Numbered from the stretch's first letter, positions 10,703 to 18,663 are shown. The stretch: DNA of 64,000 nt from Brevundimonas vesicularis (GCF_014204545.1 NZ_JACHLJ010000002.1:310001-374000), one strand, 5' to 3'. The notes: a model not told the origin generated them from the sequence alone. Numbers and translations are program-made.

Positions 10703-10724
10703 CTTGCGTCACAAGATACCTTGT
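10703..10724 (+). promoter_or_regulatory. Candidate PadR operator, overlapping CTTG/CAAG dyads
   Basis: Between divergent ctaC and padR, the sequence CTTGCGTCACAAG (10703-10715) is followed by ACAAGATACCTTGT (10711-10724). They form two overlapping inverted repeats, CTTG-N5-CAAG and ACAAG-N4-CTTGT. The position just upstream of padR fits autoregulation, as is common for PadR repressors. That PadR binds here is inferred. Confidence 0.5.
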
Positions 10725-10732
10725 CGTAGTCA

Positions 10733-11101
10733 ATGGTCATCAACGGGAGAGCCGAGGTGCCAGAAACTATCGAGATACAGCTGAAGAAGGGCGTGTTGGG
10801 GCTTTGCGTCCTGGCCCTTCTGAACCGGGCGGACAGCTACGCCTACGAGATCGCCAGCCGCTTGTCGGACGCGATCGATATGGGGGAAGGCACGATCTAC
10901 CCCCTGATGCGCCGCATGCAGTCCGAAGGACAGGTCGAGACCTATCTGGTCGAATCCTCCGCCGGGCCGTCACGCAAATACTACAGACTGACCGAAGCGG
11001 GCCGGGGGGCCCTCGCCGCCCAGACTGCCGAATGGTCCGCCTTCACCAAGGCCGTCGACGCCATCGTGGCGAACGACGCCGATCAGGGAGCCGCTCAATG
11101 A
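10733..11101 (+). CDS. PadR family transcriptional regulator
   Basis: This protein of up to 122 residues has a PadR winged-helix domain: LKKGVLGLCVLALLNRADSYAYEIASRL, then GEGTIYPLMRRMQSEGQVETYLVES, and GPSRKYYRLTEAGR forming the wing. GTIYPLMRRM is the recognition-helix signature. The ATG at 10733 lacks a good ribosome binding site, whereas GTG at 10757 follows GGGAGAGCC closely and may be the true start, giving 114 residues. The stop overlaps the DUF1700 start (ATGA). PadR next to DUF1700 and DUF2807 genes usually represses its own operon and responds to envelope or antimicrobial stress in relatives; the signal here is unknown. Confidence 0.92.
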   Translation: MVINGRAEVPETIEIQLKKGVLGLCVLALLNRADSYAYEIASRLSDAIDMGEGTIYPLMRRMQSEGQVETYLVESSAGPSRKYYRLTEAGRGALAAQTAEWSAFTKAVDAIVANDADQGAAQ

Positions 11102-11697
11102 CGCGCGCCGAATTCATCGATCGTCTGAAGGAAGGTCTTGTCGGCCTGCCGACCACGACCGCCAACGACATCATCGCCGACTACCAGACCCACTTCGACG
11201 ACGGCATCGCCGCCGGCCGCACCGAGGCCGAGGTCGCCTCCGCGCTGGGCGATCCGGTCCGCCTGGCCCGCGAGCTTAAGGCCGAGGCCGGCATCCAGCG
11301 CTGGCATCAGGAGAAGAACCCCTCCGCCGCCGCCGGCGCCGTCTTCGCCGTCCTGGGCCTGGGGGCGCTGGACATCCTGATCCTCCTGCCCCTGCTGATG
11401 GGCGTGATCGGGACCGTGTTCGGCTTCTTCATCGCCGCCATCGGCCTTTTCATAGGCGGCGGCGTGATCATGGTCGCGGGCCCTTTCGCCGGCTTCCCCG
11501 GCGGGCCGTTCGCGGCGATCCTGATGGGGCTGGGCCTGATGGCCGGCGCCGTCTTCATCGGCGCACTCCTGACCATCTTCACCATCTGGCTGGTCAACGG
11601 CGTCGTCTGGTTCGCCCGCCTGCACTACCGCCTGCTGAAGCCGGCGCTTGAGCCGACCAGCGTTCAATCCACCTCGACCTCGGGAGCTTCGGCATGA
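11098..11697 (+). CDS. DUF1700 family membrane protein
   Basis: This 199-residue protein has the DUF1700 N-terminal region: MTRAEFIDRLKEGL, a helical stretch containing DYQTHFDDGIAAGRTEAEVASALGDPVRLARELKAE, then three to four membrane helices (about residues 80-180) rich in Gly and Phe. The start at 11098 makes an ATGA overlap with padR, and the stop overlaps the next gene in the same way. DUF1700 proteins accompany PadR regulators and GIN-domain proteins; the helical N-terminus is thought to be cytoplasmic. The molecular role is not established. Confidence 0.88.
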   Translation: MTRAEFIDRLKEGLVGLPTTTANDIIADYQTHFDDGIAAGRTEAEVASALGDPVRLARELKAEAGIQRWHQEKNPSAAAGAVFAVLGLGALDILILLPLLMGVIGTVFGFFIAAIGLFIGGGVIMVAGPFAGFPGGPFAAILMGLGLMAGAVFIGALLTIFTIWLVNGVVWFARLHYRLLKPALEPTSVQSTSTSGASA

Positions 11698-12476
11698 TCC
11701 GCACCCTGTTCATCATCGCCGGCGCCGCCCTGGTGCTGTGCTTGGTCACCGTCGGCGGCGCGCTGGCGATCGGCGGCCACGACCTCCAGCGCCACGGCTG
11801 GGCCTGGACTATCAAGGACCGCGACGGCGAGACCATACGCTTCGAGCGGGTCAAGGGCGGCGGGACTGACGACCTCGGTCCCCTGACCACCCGCACCCTC
11901 CCCTGGACCGGCGGCGAGACCCTGACCGTCGATTCCAGCATCGACGTCGATTATGTCCAGGGTGACGCGAACACCGTCGTCATCACGGGGCCCAAGGGTC
12001 TGACCGACCGGGTCCGTCTGGTCGACGGCCGCCTCGATCTGGGCGACGGCGACGAGCGGGTGGTGTTCGGCTGGAGCAACGGCAACTTCTCCGCCCGCTC
12101 CGAGCGCGACGAACTGAAGGTCGTCATCACCGCGCCCAAGGTGAACCGCTTCAACGCCAAGGGCTCGGGCGACCTGCAGATCACCGGCTATGACCAGCCT
12201 TCGCTGACGCTCGACATCGCCGGATCGGCCGAGGTTACAGCCTCGGGTCGCACCGACGAGCTGAAGCTGGACATCGCAGGCTCGGGCGACGCGTCTCTCG
12301 GCGATCTGGCGACCCGCGACGCCTGGGTGGACATTGCCGGCTCCGGCGACGCCCGCATCGCCCCGACCGGCGACGTCAAGGTCGCCATCGCCGGCTCCGG
12401 CGACGTGGCCCTGGCCACCCGCCCCGCCAACTTGAACAGCACCGTCTCCGGCTCTGGCGACGTCTATCAGGACTGA
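11694..12476 (+). CDS. DUF2807 (head GIN domain) exported protein
   Basis: This 260-residue protein has an N-terminal membrane/signal segment (residues 3-26) and a C-terminal beta-helical GIN/DUF2807 domain. From about residue 150 it repeats the turn AGSGD or GSGD (SGDLQI, AGSGDASL, AGSGDARI, AGSGDVAL, SGSGDVYQ) every 17-20 residues, the rung pattern of a right-handed beta-helix. It is probably anchored in or exported across the inner membrane. Translation is coupled to DUF1700 by an ATGA overlap, and a strong terminator 25 bases downstream ends the operon. The family is linked to envelope functions but has no defined activity. Confidence 0.88.
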   Translation: MIRTLFIIAGAALVLCLVTVGGALAIGGHDLQRHGWAWTIKDRDGETIRFERVKGGGTDDLGPLTTRTLPWTGGETLTVDSSIDVDYVQGDANTVVITGPKGLTDRVRLVDGRLDLGDGDERVVFGWSNGNFSARSERDELKVVITAPKVNRFNAKGSGDLQITGYDQPSLTLDIAGSAEVTASGRTDELKLDIAGSGDASLGDLATRDAWVDIAGSGDARIAPTGDVKVAIAGSGDVALATRPANLNSTVSGSGDVYQD

Positions 12477-12500
12477 TGGTTGCGCCGATCACCGTGGAAA

Positions 12501-12527
12501 GGGGCTGGATCCTCCAGCCCCTTTTTT
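12501..12527 (+). terminator. Intrinsic terminator of the padR operon
   Basis: Perfect 9-bp arms GGGGCTGGA (12501-12509) and TCCAGCCCC (12513-12521) with a three-base loop are followed by six T residues (12522-12527). It lies 25 bases after the DUF2807 stop. This is the clearest plus-strand rho-independent terminator in the window. Confidence 0.92.
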
Positions 12528-12596
12528 CTGTGCGCCCGCTTTGGAAACGGGGAGCGGCGCCTTCACCCCTCGGGCCCTACGCGCTAAGTCAGCCGC

Positions 12597-13628
12597 ATGA
12601 CTTTCGCTCCCCTCCCCGACGCCGGCGCCAACTGGGTCGATCGGCATGCGCCGGAGGGGCTGAAGCCGTGGTTGAAGCTGGGGCGGTTCGATCGGCCCAT
12701 CGGCATCTGGCTGCTGTTGCTGCCTGGGTGGCAGGGGATCGCGCTGGCTTTGGCGCAGTATCGGCAGGCGCCGGGCCTCTATGATCTGTGGCTGTTCGTC
12801 GGTTTCGGCATCGGCGCCTGTCTGATGCGGGCGGCGGGGTGCGCCTTCAACGATATCGTCGATCGGGATTTCGACGCCCAGGTCGCCCGCACGGCTCAGC
12901 GCCCCATTCCGTCCGGCCGCATCTCGGTCAAACAGGCCTGGGCCTTTGTCGTCGCGTGCAGCCTGATCAGCCTTTTGGTCCTGTTGACCCTGCCGACCGT
13001 CGCCATCCTGCTCGGCGTGGGGTCGCTGGGCCTGGTCGCGGCCTATCCCTTCATGAAGCGGATCACCTGGTGGCCCCAGGCCTGGCTGGGGCTGACGTTC
13101 AACTGGGGCGCGCTGATGGGGTTCGCCGCCGCCCTGCCGCTGGCGGCGGCCGCCTTGCTGCTGCCCGCCGATCTCGCTGGCGAGTTCCGGCCATTCCTGT
13201 GGTCACCCGCCAGCGACAGCGGCCATGCGATCGCCTTGGCCTGGCAGGCCTATATTCCAGCCGCCCTACTGTGGCTTGGCGGCGTCTTCTGGACCCTGGG
13301 CTACGACACCATCTACGCTCTGCAAGACATCGAGGACGACGCCATGATCGGCGTGAAGTCCTCGGCCCGCCGACTGGCCTCGGCCGTGCGGCCCGGCGTG
13401 GCGATCTTCTATGGCCTGACCGTGATCCTGGCCGCCATGACCGGCCTCGCCGCCGGGCTTGGACTGCTGTTCTGGCTCAGTCTGGCGATCTACGCCGTCC
13501 ATCTGGCGTGTCAGATCATCCGCCTCGACCGAAACGACGGCGCCCTGGCGCTGAAACTGTTCAAGTCCAATCGCGAGGCCGGCTTGATCCTGCTGGCCGC
13601 TATCGCCCTTGGCTCAATCTCCCTGTGA
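12597..13628 (+). CDS. ubiA: 4-hydroxybenzoate polyprenyltransferase
   Basis: This 343-residue UbiA-family prenyltransferase catalyses ring prenylation in ubiquinone synthesis. The first Asp-rich motif is NDIVDRDFDAQVARTAQRP and the second is DTIYALQDIEDDAMIGVKSSARRL, both as in UbiA. Eight to nine membrane helices are apparent. The segment PADLAGEFRPFLWSPASDSGHA (about residues 188-209) is an insertion not found in short UbiA proteins. The start ATG lies 70 bases after the padR operon terminator, so the gene has its own promoter. Confidence 0.95.
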   Translation: MTFAPLPDAGANWVDRHAPEGLKPWLKLGRFDRPIGIWLLLLPGWQGIALALAQYRQAPGLYDLWLFVGFGIGACLMRAAGCAFNDIVDRDFDAQVARTAQRPIPSGRISVKQAWAFVVACSLISLLVLLTLPTVAILLGVGSLGLVAAYPFMKRITWWPQAWLGLTFNWGALMGFAAALPLAAAALLLPADLAGEFRPFLWSPASDSGHAIALAWQAYIPAALLWLGGVFWTLGYDTIYALQDIEDDAMIGVKSSARRLASAVRPGVAIFYGLTVILAAMTGLAAGLGLLFWLSLAIYAVHLACQIIRLDRNDGALALKLFKSNREAGLILLAAIALGSISL

Positions 13629-13650
13629 TCCCCCGATGATGGAGTTCCCC

Positions 13651-14484
13651 ATGTCGCGCACCGCCCGCATCCTGCTGTTGTCCGCCGCTGCCGCCGCCAC
13701 GCTTTCCGCTTCTCTGGCCGCCTGCCAGCGCAAGGAAGACAAGGCCCAGGCGCCGGCCGCGCAGGCCCCGGCCGCTGCGCCGGCCATGTCGAACACCCCC
13801 GTCGGCTATGACAGCAAGACCCCCTATGCCGCCGTCAAACTGACCCTGCCCCAGGCGATCAAGACCACGCCCGCCCTGCACGCCGCCCTCTATGCCGACA
13901 CGGTGCGCGACCTGAAGCAGTTCGAGGAAGGCGCCCAGGCCGATCTCAGCGAAGCGGGCGGCGGCCCCACCCCCTACGAGAAGACCATAGCCTTCGCGCC
14001 CGGCGCCGAGACCGGCAAGCTGGTCAGCCTGGCCCGCACCGATTTCGAGTTCACAGGCGGCGCCCACCCCAACACCAGCTTCGCCTCGGTGATCTGGGAC
14101 AAGACGACCAACAAACGGCTGGGCTTCGCCGACCTGTTCCGGCCGGGCGCCGACCTGTCGGTGCTGGACAAGGCCCTGTGCGCCGCCGCCAACGCCGCCA
14201 AACAGGCCCGCTCGCCGGGATCCGAGACCGCCACCCTGGACGGCAAGATGTGGACCTGCCCCAAGGCCGTCTCGACCCCGTTCGTCCTGACGCCGGGCAC
14301 GACGCCGGGCAAGGCGGGCGGCGTCACCTTCCTGATGGGACCGTATCAGATCGGCCCCTATTCGGACGGCCCCTACTGGATCGCCCTGCCGCAGAGCGCG
14401 TTGCGCGCCCTGCTCAACCCCGCCTACGCCGACCAGTTCGACGGCGCCCCGATCAAGGTCGGCGACGTGACGCCGAAGAACTAG
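13651..14484 (+). CDS. DUF3298-domain lipoprotein
   Basis: This 277-residue lipoprotein has a signal peptide ending SLAAC, a good lipobox with the lipidated Cys near residue 25, and then an Ala/Pro linker. The globular region has the DUF4163/DUF3298 pattern: GKLVSLARTDFEFTGGAHPNTSFASVIWDKTTNKRLGFADLF, and at the C-terminus a GPYQIGPYSDGPYWIALP block. Relatives include the PdaC/RsiV-type domains of the cell envelope. The start at 13651 is chosen because GGAG lies just upstream; an in-frame ATG further upstream adds residues inside ubiA and spoils the signal peptide. Confidence 0.85.
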   Translation: MSRTARILLLSAAAAATLSASLAACQRKEDKAQAPAAQAPAAAPAMSNTPVGYDSKTPYAAVKLTLPQAIKTTPALHAALYADTVRDLKQFEEGAQADLSEAGGGPTPYEKTIAFAPGAETGKLVSLARTDFEFTGGAHPNTSFASVIWDKTTNKRLGFADLFRPGADLSVLDKALCAAANAAKQARSPGSETATLDGKMWTCPKAVSTPFVLTPGTTPGKAGGVTFLMGPYQIGPYSDGPYWIALPQSALRALLNPAYADQFDGAPIKVGDVTPKN

Positions 14485-14491
14485 GAAACAT

Positions 14492-14647
14492 TCCTCCCCC
14501 GTTCACGGGGGAGGGGGACCCCGAAGGGGTGGAGGGGGCGGACGCCGCACGGGCGTCACACCTCCAGGCACCGAGTCCGCTTTCGCCCCCTCCACCCCGC
14601 TTCGCGCGGTCCCCCTCCCCCGTTTCGCTGCGCTGCTCGGGGGAGGA
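14492..14647. repeat. Long imperfect palindrome of the CCTCCCCC intergenic family
   Basis: Two inverted halves, each with a small inner hairpin of the TCCTCCCCCG...GGGGGAGG type, flank a short centre. Outer arms at 14492-14500 and 14639-14647 are followed by matching GTGGAGGGGGCG / CGCCCCCTCCAC segments. It fills the gap between two convergent genes and could act as a bidirectional terminator. Related elements lie at 39847-39893 and 53594-53743. Confidence 0.8.
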
Positions 14648-14652
14648 TTTCC

Positions 14653-15600
14653 TCACTTCGCCAGAAACGCATCCACCAGTTCGGCGAACCGCGCTGGCTG
14701 ATCGGCCATGATGAAGTGCCGCGAGCCGTCGACGCGGATCAGGGTGACGCCGGGCAAGGCCGCATACTCCCGCGCCCACATGGCGTCCGCCACCGCCGAA
14801 GGCGCCCCACCGTCCGCATCGGCGGCGTAAAGCGCCGTCACCGGCGTCGTCATGGCCGTCAGCCCCGGCCGCGCATTTGTGGTCATCACATCCTTCATCG
14901 CCGAGGCCATCGCATGACGGTCGGTCGCCAACGACCAGGCCACAATCCGCGCTTGTTCCGACGGGGTTCGCGACAGCGCCTGCGCCGTCGCCTCCTGCTG
15001 GGTGCGGAAGCTCGCTGTGTCCGCCGACAGGATCATGCCCGCCGCCTGATCCGCGAACGGTCGGGCGCTTTCGGCCGTCGCGGTTGGCCCGAACATGGCG
15101 CTGTAGAAGGGCAGCGAGTCGACCGTCATCACCCGCCCGACCAGATCCGGCTGCTGCTGCGCCAGCAAAAGTCCGCTCAGACCGCCCATCGAATGGCCGA
15201 TCACCGCCGGCCGATCCAGCCGCGCCTGACGGATATAGCGCGCCAGTTCATCCACCTTGGGCTGGATGAAGGCGCCGTCGCCGTGCGTCCAGGGTTCGCC
15301 GGCGAAACCCGCCAACTGCACCAGATGTACTCTGTGCGACGCCTTCAGCCGATCCGCTGTCGCTCGCCACACTTCGCGCGAAGACGCCAGTCCGGGGATC
15401 AGGATGACGTCGGGGCCATGGCCCACCACCTCGACCGACAGCCGGTCGGAGACGAAGGGCGCGGCGGAGGAAGCCACAGGTGGCGCGGCTTGGGCTCGGA
15501 CCTGATCGCTGGCCACGGCGCAGGCGATCACGACGCCCAGGATGACGGCAAGGCGCGACGGGGCGAAGACGCCCCGGCAAGGGCGAATGACGTTCGACAT
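14653..15600 (-). CDS. Secreted alpha/beta hydrolase
   Basis: This 315-residue alpha/beta hydrolase has an N-terminal signal peptide (about residues 1-37). The oxyanion region is ILIPGLASSREVW, the nucleophile elbow is GHSMGG with Ser137, and the catalytic His is near the C-terminus in DGSRHFIMADQP. It is probably a periplasmic esterase or lipase-like enzyme of unknown substrate. The ATG at 15600 is preferred because TTGGAG precedes it; an in-frame TTG four codons upstream would consume that site. A 15-bp palindrome at 15626-15640 overlaps the end of the regulator gene directly upstream and is almost identical to one before the regulator operon, which suggests common control. Confidence 0.9.
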   Translation of the reverse strand: MSNVIRPCRGVFAPSRLAVILGVVIACAVASDQVRAQAAPPVASSAAPFVSDRLSVEVVGHGPDVILIPGLASSREVWRATADRLKASHRVHLVQLAGFAGEPWTHGDGAFIQPKVDELARYIRQARLDRPAVIGHSMGGLSGLLLAQQQPDLVGRVMTVDSLPFYSAMFGPTATAESARPFADQAAGMILSADTASFRTQQEATAQALSRTPSEQARIVAWSLATDRHAMASAMKDVMTTNARPGLTAMTTPVTALYAADADGGAPSAVADAMWAREYAALPGVTLIRVDGSRHFIMADQPARFAELVDAFLAK

Positions 15601-15625
15601 CACAATCTCCAATTGTAAGGTTATT

Positions 15626-15640
15626 CTGACTTTTGGTCAG
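15626..15640 (-). promoter_or_regulatory. Palindromic operator copy 1, CTGAC-N5-GTCAG
   Basis: The perfect inverted repeat CTGAC-TTTTG-GTCAG lies 26 bases before the alpha/beta hydrolase start and overlaps the stop codon of the XRE regulator. It differs by one base from copy 2 at 16295-16309. Recurrence before both transcription units of this locus supports a specific operator, probably bound by the adjacent XRE protein. Confidence 0.65.
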
Positions 15641-15837
15641 CCCGCGTGCGGGTTTTCAAAGATCTCTTCGACCGGCCGCTCGAACACGGCGGCGATCCGA
15701 TAAGCGAGGTCCAGCGACGGATCGTGCCGCTCCGTCTCCAGGGCGATCACCGCCTGACGCGAGACCCCCAGCGCCTGACCCATCTGCTCCTGGGTCCAGC
15801 CGCGTTCGACGCGTAGAAGCTTCAGACGGTTCTTCAT
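15637..15837 (-). CDS. Small XRE-family (Cro/C1-type) transcriptional regulator
   Basis: This 66-residue protein is little more than a helix-turn-helix: LKLLRVERGWTQEQMGQALGVSRQAVIALETER, with the recognition helix SRQAVIALE, and a C-terminal segment YRIAAVFERPVEEIFEN. Proteins of this size and motif usually bind DNA as dimers and often sit beside a membrane protein gene. Here the start overlaps the stop of the upstream membrane protein gene by ATGA. Its likely targets are the two CTGAC-N5-GTCAG palindromes flanking the operon; this is inferred from position and symmetry. Confidence 0.9.
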   Translation of the reverse strand: MKNRLKLLRVERGWTQEQMGQALGVSRQAVIALETERHDPSLDLAYRIAAVFERPVEEIFENPHAG

Positions 15838-16241
15838 CGGCTGCTCCGGATGAAGGGTGAAACGACGCCGTACAGGCCCCAGAAGACCGGCACGATCAAC
15901 CAGGTCTGCATATGCGGCGCCCCGGCGAAACTCTCGCCAAAGCCCCAGAAGGTGGCGACGGCCATGGCCAGTCCTGCGGCGATGATGAATTGTTTGGCCG
16001 TCACGCCGCGCACGAACTCGTCGCTCTCGCGCATCAGCGCCAGGGTCGCCCAAATCTGCCCGATCACCGGGGCCGACACCGCAGCCGCCAGGACCCAGGC
16101 CGCCGGTTTGCCCATCAAATCGTCGAACGCGTCTGTCGTCATCATGGCGATACAGATCGCGACATAGGGCACGGAGAAGGCCATCGTGCGGATGATGTAG
16201 CGTCGATGCGCAGGCGTTCCGGCCTTCCAGGCGGTGAACAT
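15834..16241 (-). CDS. Four-helix membrane protein coupled to the XRE regulator
   Basis: This 135-residue integral membrane protein has four predicted helices (about residues 20-36, 50-70, 85-105 and 110-128) and short polar loops. The start at 16241 is preceded by AAGGAGAG, an excellent ribosome binding site; a longer frame upstream lacks one. The stop overlaps the regulator start (ATGA). No family with known function is recognised. Pairing of a small XRE regulator with a membrane protein is recurrent in bacteria and often concerns sensing or tuning of membrane state, but nothing in the sequence shows the signal. Confidence 0.82.
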   Translation of the reverse strand: MFTAWKAGTPAHRRYIIRTMAFSVPYVAICIAMMTTDAFDDLMGKPAAWVLAAAVSAPVIGQIWATLALMRESDEFVRGVTAKQFIIAAGLAMAVATFWGFGESFAGAPHMQTWLIVPVFWGLYGVVSPFIRSSR

Positions 16242-16294
16242 ATCAGCTCTCCTTGTGTAAGGACAACCTGACACCGACCGGATGTCATGTCAAC

Positions 16295-16309
16295 CTGACT
16301 TTTTGTCAG
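16295..16309 (-). promoter_or_regulatory. Palindromic operator copy 2, CTGAC-N5-GTCAG
   Basis: The inverted repeat CTGAC-TTTTT-GTCAG lies 54 bases upstream of the membrane protein/XRE operon start and 60 bases before the divergent desaturase gene. An isolated CTGAC half-site follows at 16268-16272, closer to the operon. The match to copy 1 at 15626-15640 is 14 of 15 bases. Confidence 0.65.
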
Positions 16310-16368
16310 GCGCGCCCAACATTCCTCCGTTGCTTTTTCAGACGCGCGTCAGCGGTTAGACTTCACCC

Positions 16369-17337
16369 ATGTCCGCCGCCCCGCGCATCGCCCCGTCGGC
16401 TTTGTTCACGCCCCAGGAATGGGCGCCATTTCAGATACGCTCGACCTCGGCAGGCCCGCTGCTTGTGGCCCACTGCTGGGCCGTGATCGCCCTGGCCGTG
16501 ATCACGGGCGTCCTGATCCCATGGCTGATCCCGCTGTGCGTCATGATAGTCGGCACGCGTCAGCTGGGTCTGGCCATCCTGATGCACGAAGCGGCGCATG
16601 GCGCCCTGTCGAAGTCGAACCGCCTGAACGATTTTCTCGGCCATTGGCTATGCGCCGTGCCGATCGGCGCCAGTCTGAAGGCCTATCGCCCCTATCACCT
16701 GATGCATCATCGCTTCGCCCAGCAGGCGGAGGATCCCGATCTGATGCTGTCGGAGCCGTTTCCCGTCAGCCCGGCCTCGCTGCGGCGCAAGCTGATCCGC
16801 GATCTGACAGGCCAGACCTTCTTCAAACAACGGGTGCTGTTGCCGCTGGCCCAACTGCGCTCAAGCAGCCCGAAGGGCGATAGCGCACAAACAATGAGCG
16901 ACAGCGCCCACCAATATGAGTCCGTCGTGACCGGCCGCTCGGTCCTGCCCTTCCTCGCCTTCAGTGCAGTCCTGCTGGCGGGTCTCATCGCCACTGGCGT
17001 CTGGTGGGCCTTTTTCGTGTTGTGGCTGCTGCCGATGGCGACTTGGTTTCCGATGGTGACGCGCCTGCGAAACATCGCCGAACACGCCTGCGTCGAGGGT
17101 TCGTCGACCGATCCCTTTCGCGCCGCCCGCACCACCAGGGCCAGCTGGTGGGAGCGTGCCTTCATCGCGCCCTACTGGGTCAACTTCCACGCCGAGCATC
17201 ACCTGTTCATGCATGTGCCCTGCTGGAAGCTGCCGCGCCTGCACCGCGCCATCCATGCGAAGCCGCAAGCCGAGGCCATGGAGGTCGCACCCGGCTATGC
17301 CAGCGTGCTGAAGGCTGTTACGCGCCAGCCGGAATGA
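16369..17337 (+). CDS. Membrane fatty acid desaturase family protein
   Basis: This 322-residue di-iron membrane desaturase/hydroxylase has three histidine boxes: HEAAH (residues 73-77), HLMHH (110-114) and HAEHH near residue 275. Hydrophobic helices flank them at about residues 35-65, 90-100 and 190-225. The box spacing fits the fatty acid desaturase superfamily, which also includes carotenoid and sphingolipid modifying enzymes, so the exact substrate is open. The gene is divergent from the XRE operon, which raises the possibility that the shared palindrome region also affects it. Its stop overlaps the methyltransferase start by ATGA. Confidence 0.9.
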   Translation: MSAAPRIAPSALFTPQEWAPFQIRSTSAGPLLVAHCWAVIALAVITGVLIPWLIPLCVMIVGTRQLGLAILMHEAAHGALSKSNRLNDFLGHWLCAVPIGASLKAYRPYHLMHHRFAQQAEDPDLMLSEPFPVSPASLRRKLIRDLTGQTFFKQRVLLPLAQLRSSSPKGDSAQTMSDSAHQYESVVTGRSVLPFLAFSAVLLAGLIATGVWWAFFVLWLLPMATWFPMVTRLRNIAEHACVEGSSTDPFRAARTTRASWWERAFIAPYWVNFHAEHHLFMHVPCWKLPRLHRAIHAKPQAEAMEVAPGYASVLKAVTRQPE

Positions 17338-17984
17338 CCGTCCTCGATCCCGCCGCCTTCATCCGCGACAACACCCGGCTTCAGCCCGTGCCGCACGCGC
17401 CCGAGATTTCGCTGTGGCTGGCCGACGAGATCACGCCGATCTGGCGGCTGACGGAAGAAGAGCTGGGCGAAATGGGGGTGCCGCCGCCCTTCTGGGCCTT
17501 CGCTTGGGCCGGTGGACAGGCGCTGAGCCGGTATCTGATGGACCATCCGCAGGAGGTCGCTGGCAAGCGCGTCTTGGATTTCGCCGCCGGCTCGGGTCTG
17601 GTCGGGGTGGCGGCGATGCTGGCGGGGGCCGCCCATGTCCTGTGCGCCGACATCGACCCCTTCTGCCAAGCCGCCGTCGCCGCCAATGCCGCGGCGAACG
17701 GCGTGACGCTGGACTTCACCCAAACCAATCTGCTGGACGCCGCCCCGCCGGATGTGGACATCATCTGCGCAGGCGACATTTGCTACGAACGGCCGATGAC
17801 CGACGCCGTGCTGTCTTGGCTGGCCCAGGCCCGCGCGAGGGGGACGCGTGTCCTGATCGGCGATCCGGGACGCACCTATTTCCCGCGCACGGGCCTGGAT
17901 TTTCTGGCCGAATACCGCGTCCCGACCTCGCGCGAACTGGAGGACCAAGAGATCAAGCGATCCTCCGTCTGGGCCATGCCCTAG
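17334..17984 (+). CDS. SAM-dependent methyltransferase, ETF-beta lysine methyltransferase-like
   Basis: This 216-residue class I methyltransferase has motif I VLDFAAGSGLVGVAAMLAGA, an acidic end of strand 2 (LCADIDP), and the post-I motif AGDICYERPM. The N-terminal PPFWAFAWAGGQALSRYL block and the D-x-x-YE motif resemble the family of protein lysine methyltransferases that modify the electron-transfer flavoprotein beta subunit, a relative of PrmA. The start overlaps the desaturase stop (ATGA), so a link to lipid oxidation is plausible but inferred. Longer upstream frames lie inside the desaturase gene. Confidence 0.85.
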   Translation: MTVLDPAAFIRDNTRLQPVPHAPEISLWLADEITPIWRLTEEELGEMGVPPPFWAFAWAGGQALSRYLMDHPQEVAGKRVLDFAAGSGLVGVAAMLAGAAHVLCADIDPFCQAAVAANAAANGVTLDFTQTNLLDAAPPDVDIICAGDICYERPMTDAVLSWLAQARARGTRVLIGDPGRTYFPRTGLDFLAEYRVPTSRELEDQEIKRSSVWAMP

Positions 17985-17993
17985 ACGCGCGGC

Positions 17994-18557
17994 CTATGCA
18001 GACTGGCCCTCGTGCCGTCCCTCGCCGAACTCCTCGATCATCTTGGCGTTGAAGGCGGGGATGTCGTCGGGCTTGCGGCTGGTGACCAGGCCCTGATCCA
18101 CCACCACCTCTTCATCGACCACATTGGCCCCGGCGTTCTTCAGGTCAGTGCGCAGGCTTTCGAACGACGTCATCGTGCGCCCCTCGACCACGCCCGCCTC
18201 GATCAGCAGCCAGGGCGCGTGACAGATGGCGGCGACCGGCTTGCCGGCATCGAAGAAGGAACGCACGAACTTCACGGCATCCTCGTCCGCCCGCAGCAGG
18301 TCCGGGTTGGCGACGCCGCCCGGCAGCAGCAAGGCGGAATAGGTCGAGGCATCGACCGCCGCCACCGCCTTGTCCGCCGTGACCTTGTCGCCCGGCGTCA
18401 AATGGTCGAAGCCCTGGAACTCGCCGGCCTTCAGCGACACGATCTCGACCACCGCGCCCGCATCCTTCAGCGCCTTCATCGGTTCATTCAGTTCGACCAA
18501 CTCGACGCCGTCGGTCGCCAGGATGGCGACCGTCTTGCCGGAAAGGGATTGGGCCAT
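17994..18557 (-). CDS. DJ-1/PfpI family protein
   Basis: This 187-residue class I glutamine amidotransferase-like protein of the PfpI/YhbO type has its nucleophile elbow as AICHAPW with the reactive Cys. The acidic residue before it lies in DGVELVELNEPM, and LLPGGVANPDLLR is the conserved glycine turn. Family members act as deglycases, proteases or chaperones under carbonyl or oxidative stress; the activity here cannot be specified. The ATG at 18557 is preferred with GGAG nine bases upstream; an ATG six codons earlier is possible. It is convergent with the methyltransferase gene. Confidence 0.93.
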   Translation of the reverse strand: MAQSLSGKTVAILATDGVELVELNEPMKALKDAGAVVEIVSLKAGEFQGFDHLTPGDKVTADKAVAAVDASTYSALLLPGGVANPDLLRADEDAVKFVRSFFDAGKPVAAICHAPWLLIEAGVVEGRTMTSFESLRTDLKNAGANVVDEEVVVDQGLVTSRKPDDIPAFNAKMIEEFGEGRHEGQSA

Positions 18558-18663
18558 GAGGAGTGCTCCGTTCATAAAGGGGGTTCGACGGGATGAACCC
18601 ACAGAAACTCAAAGGGTTGCGGCTCCGCTTGGCGGCGTTGGCCCGCGTCCCCACGTCGTGTCC

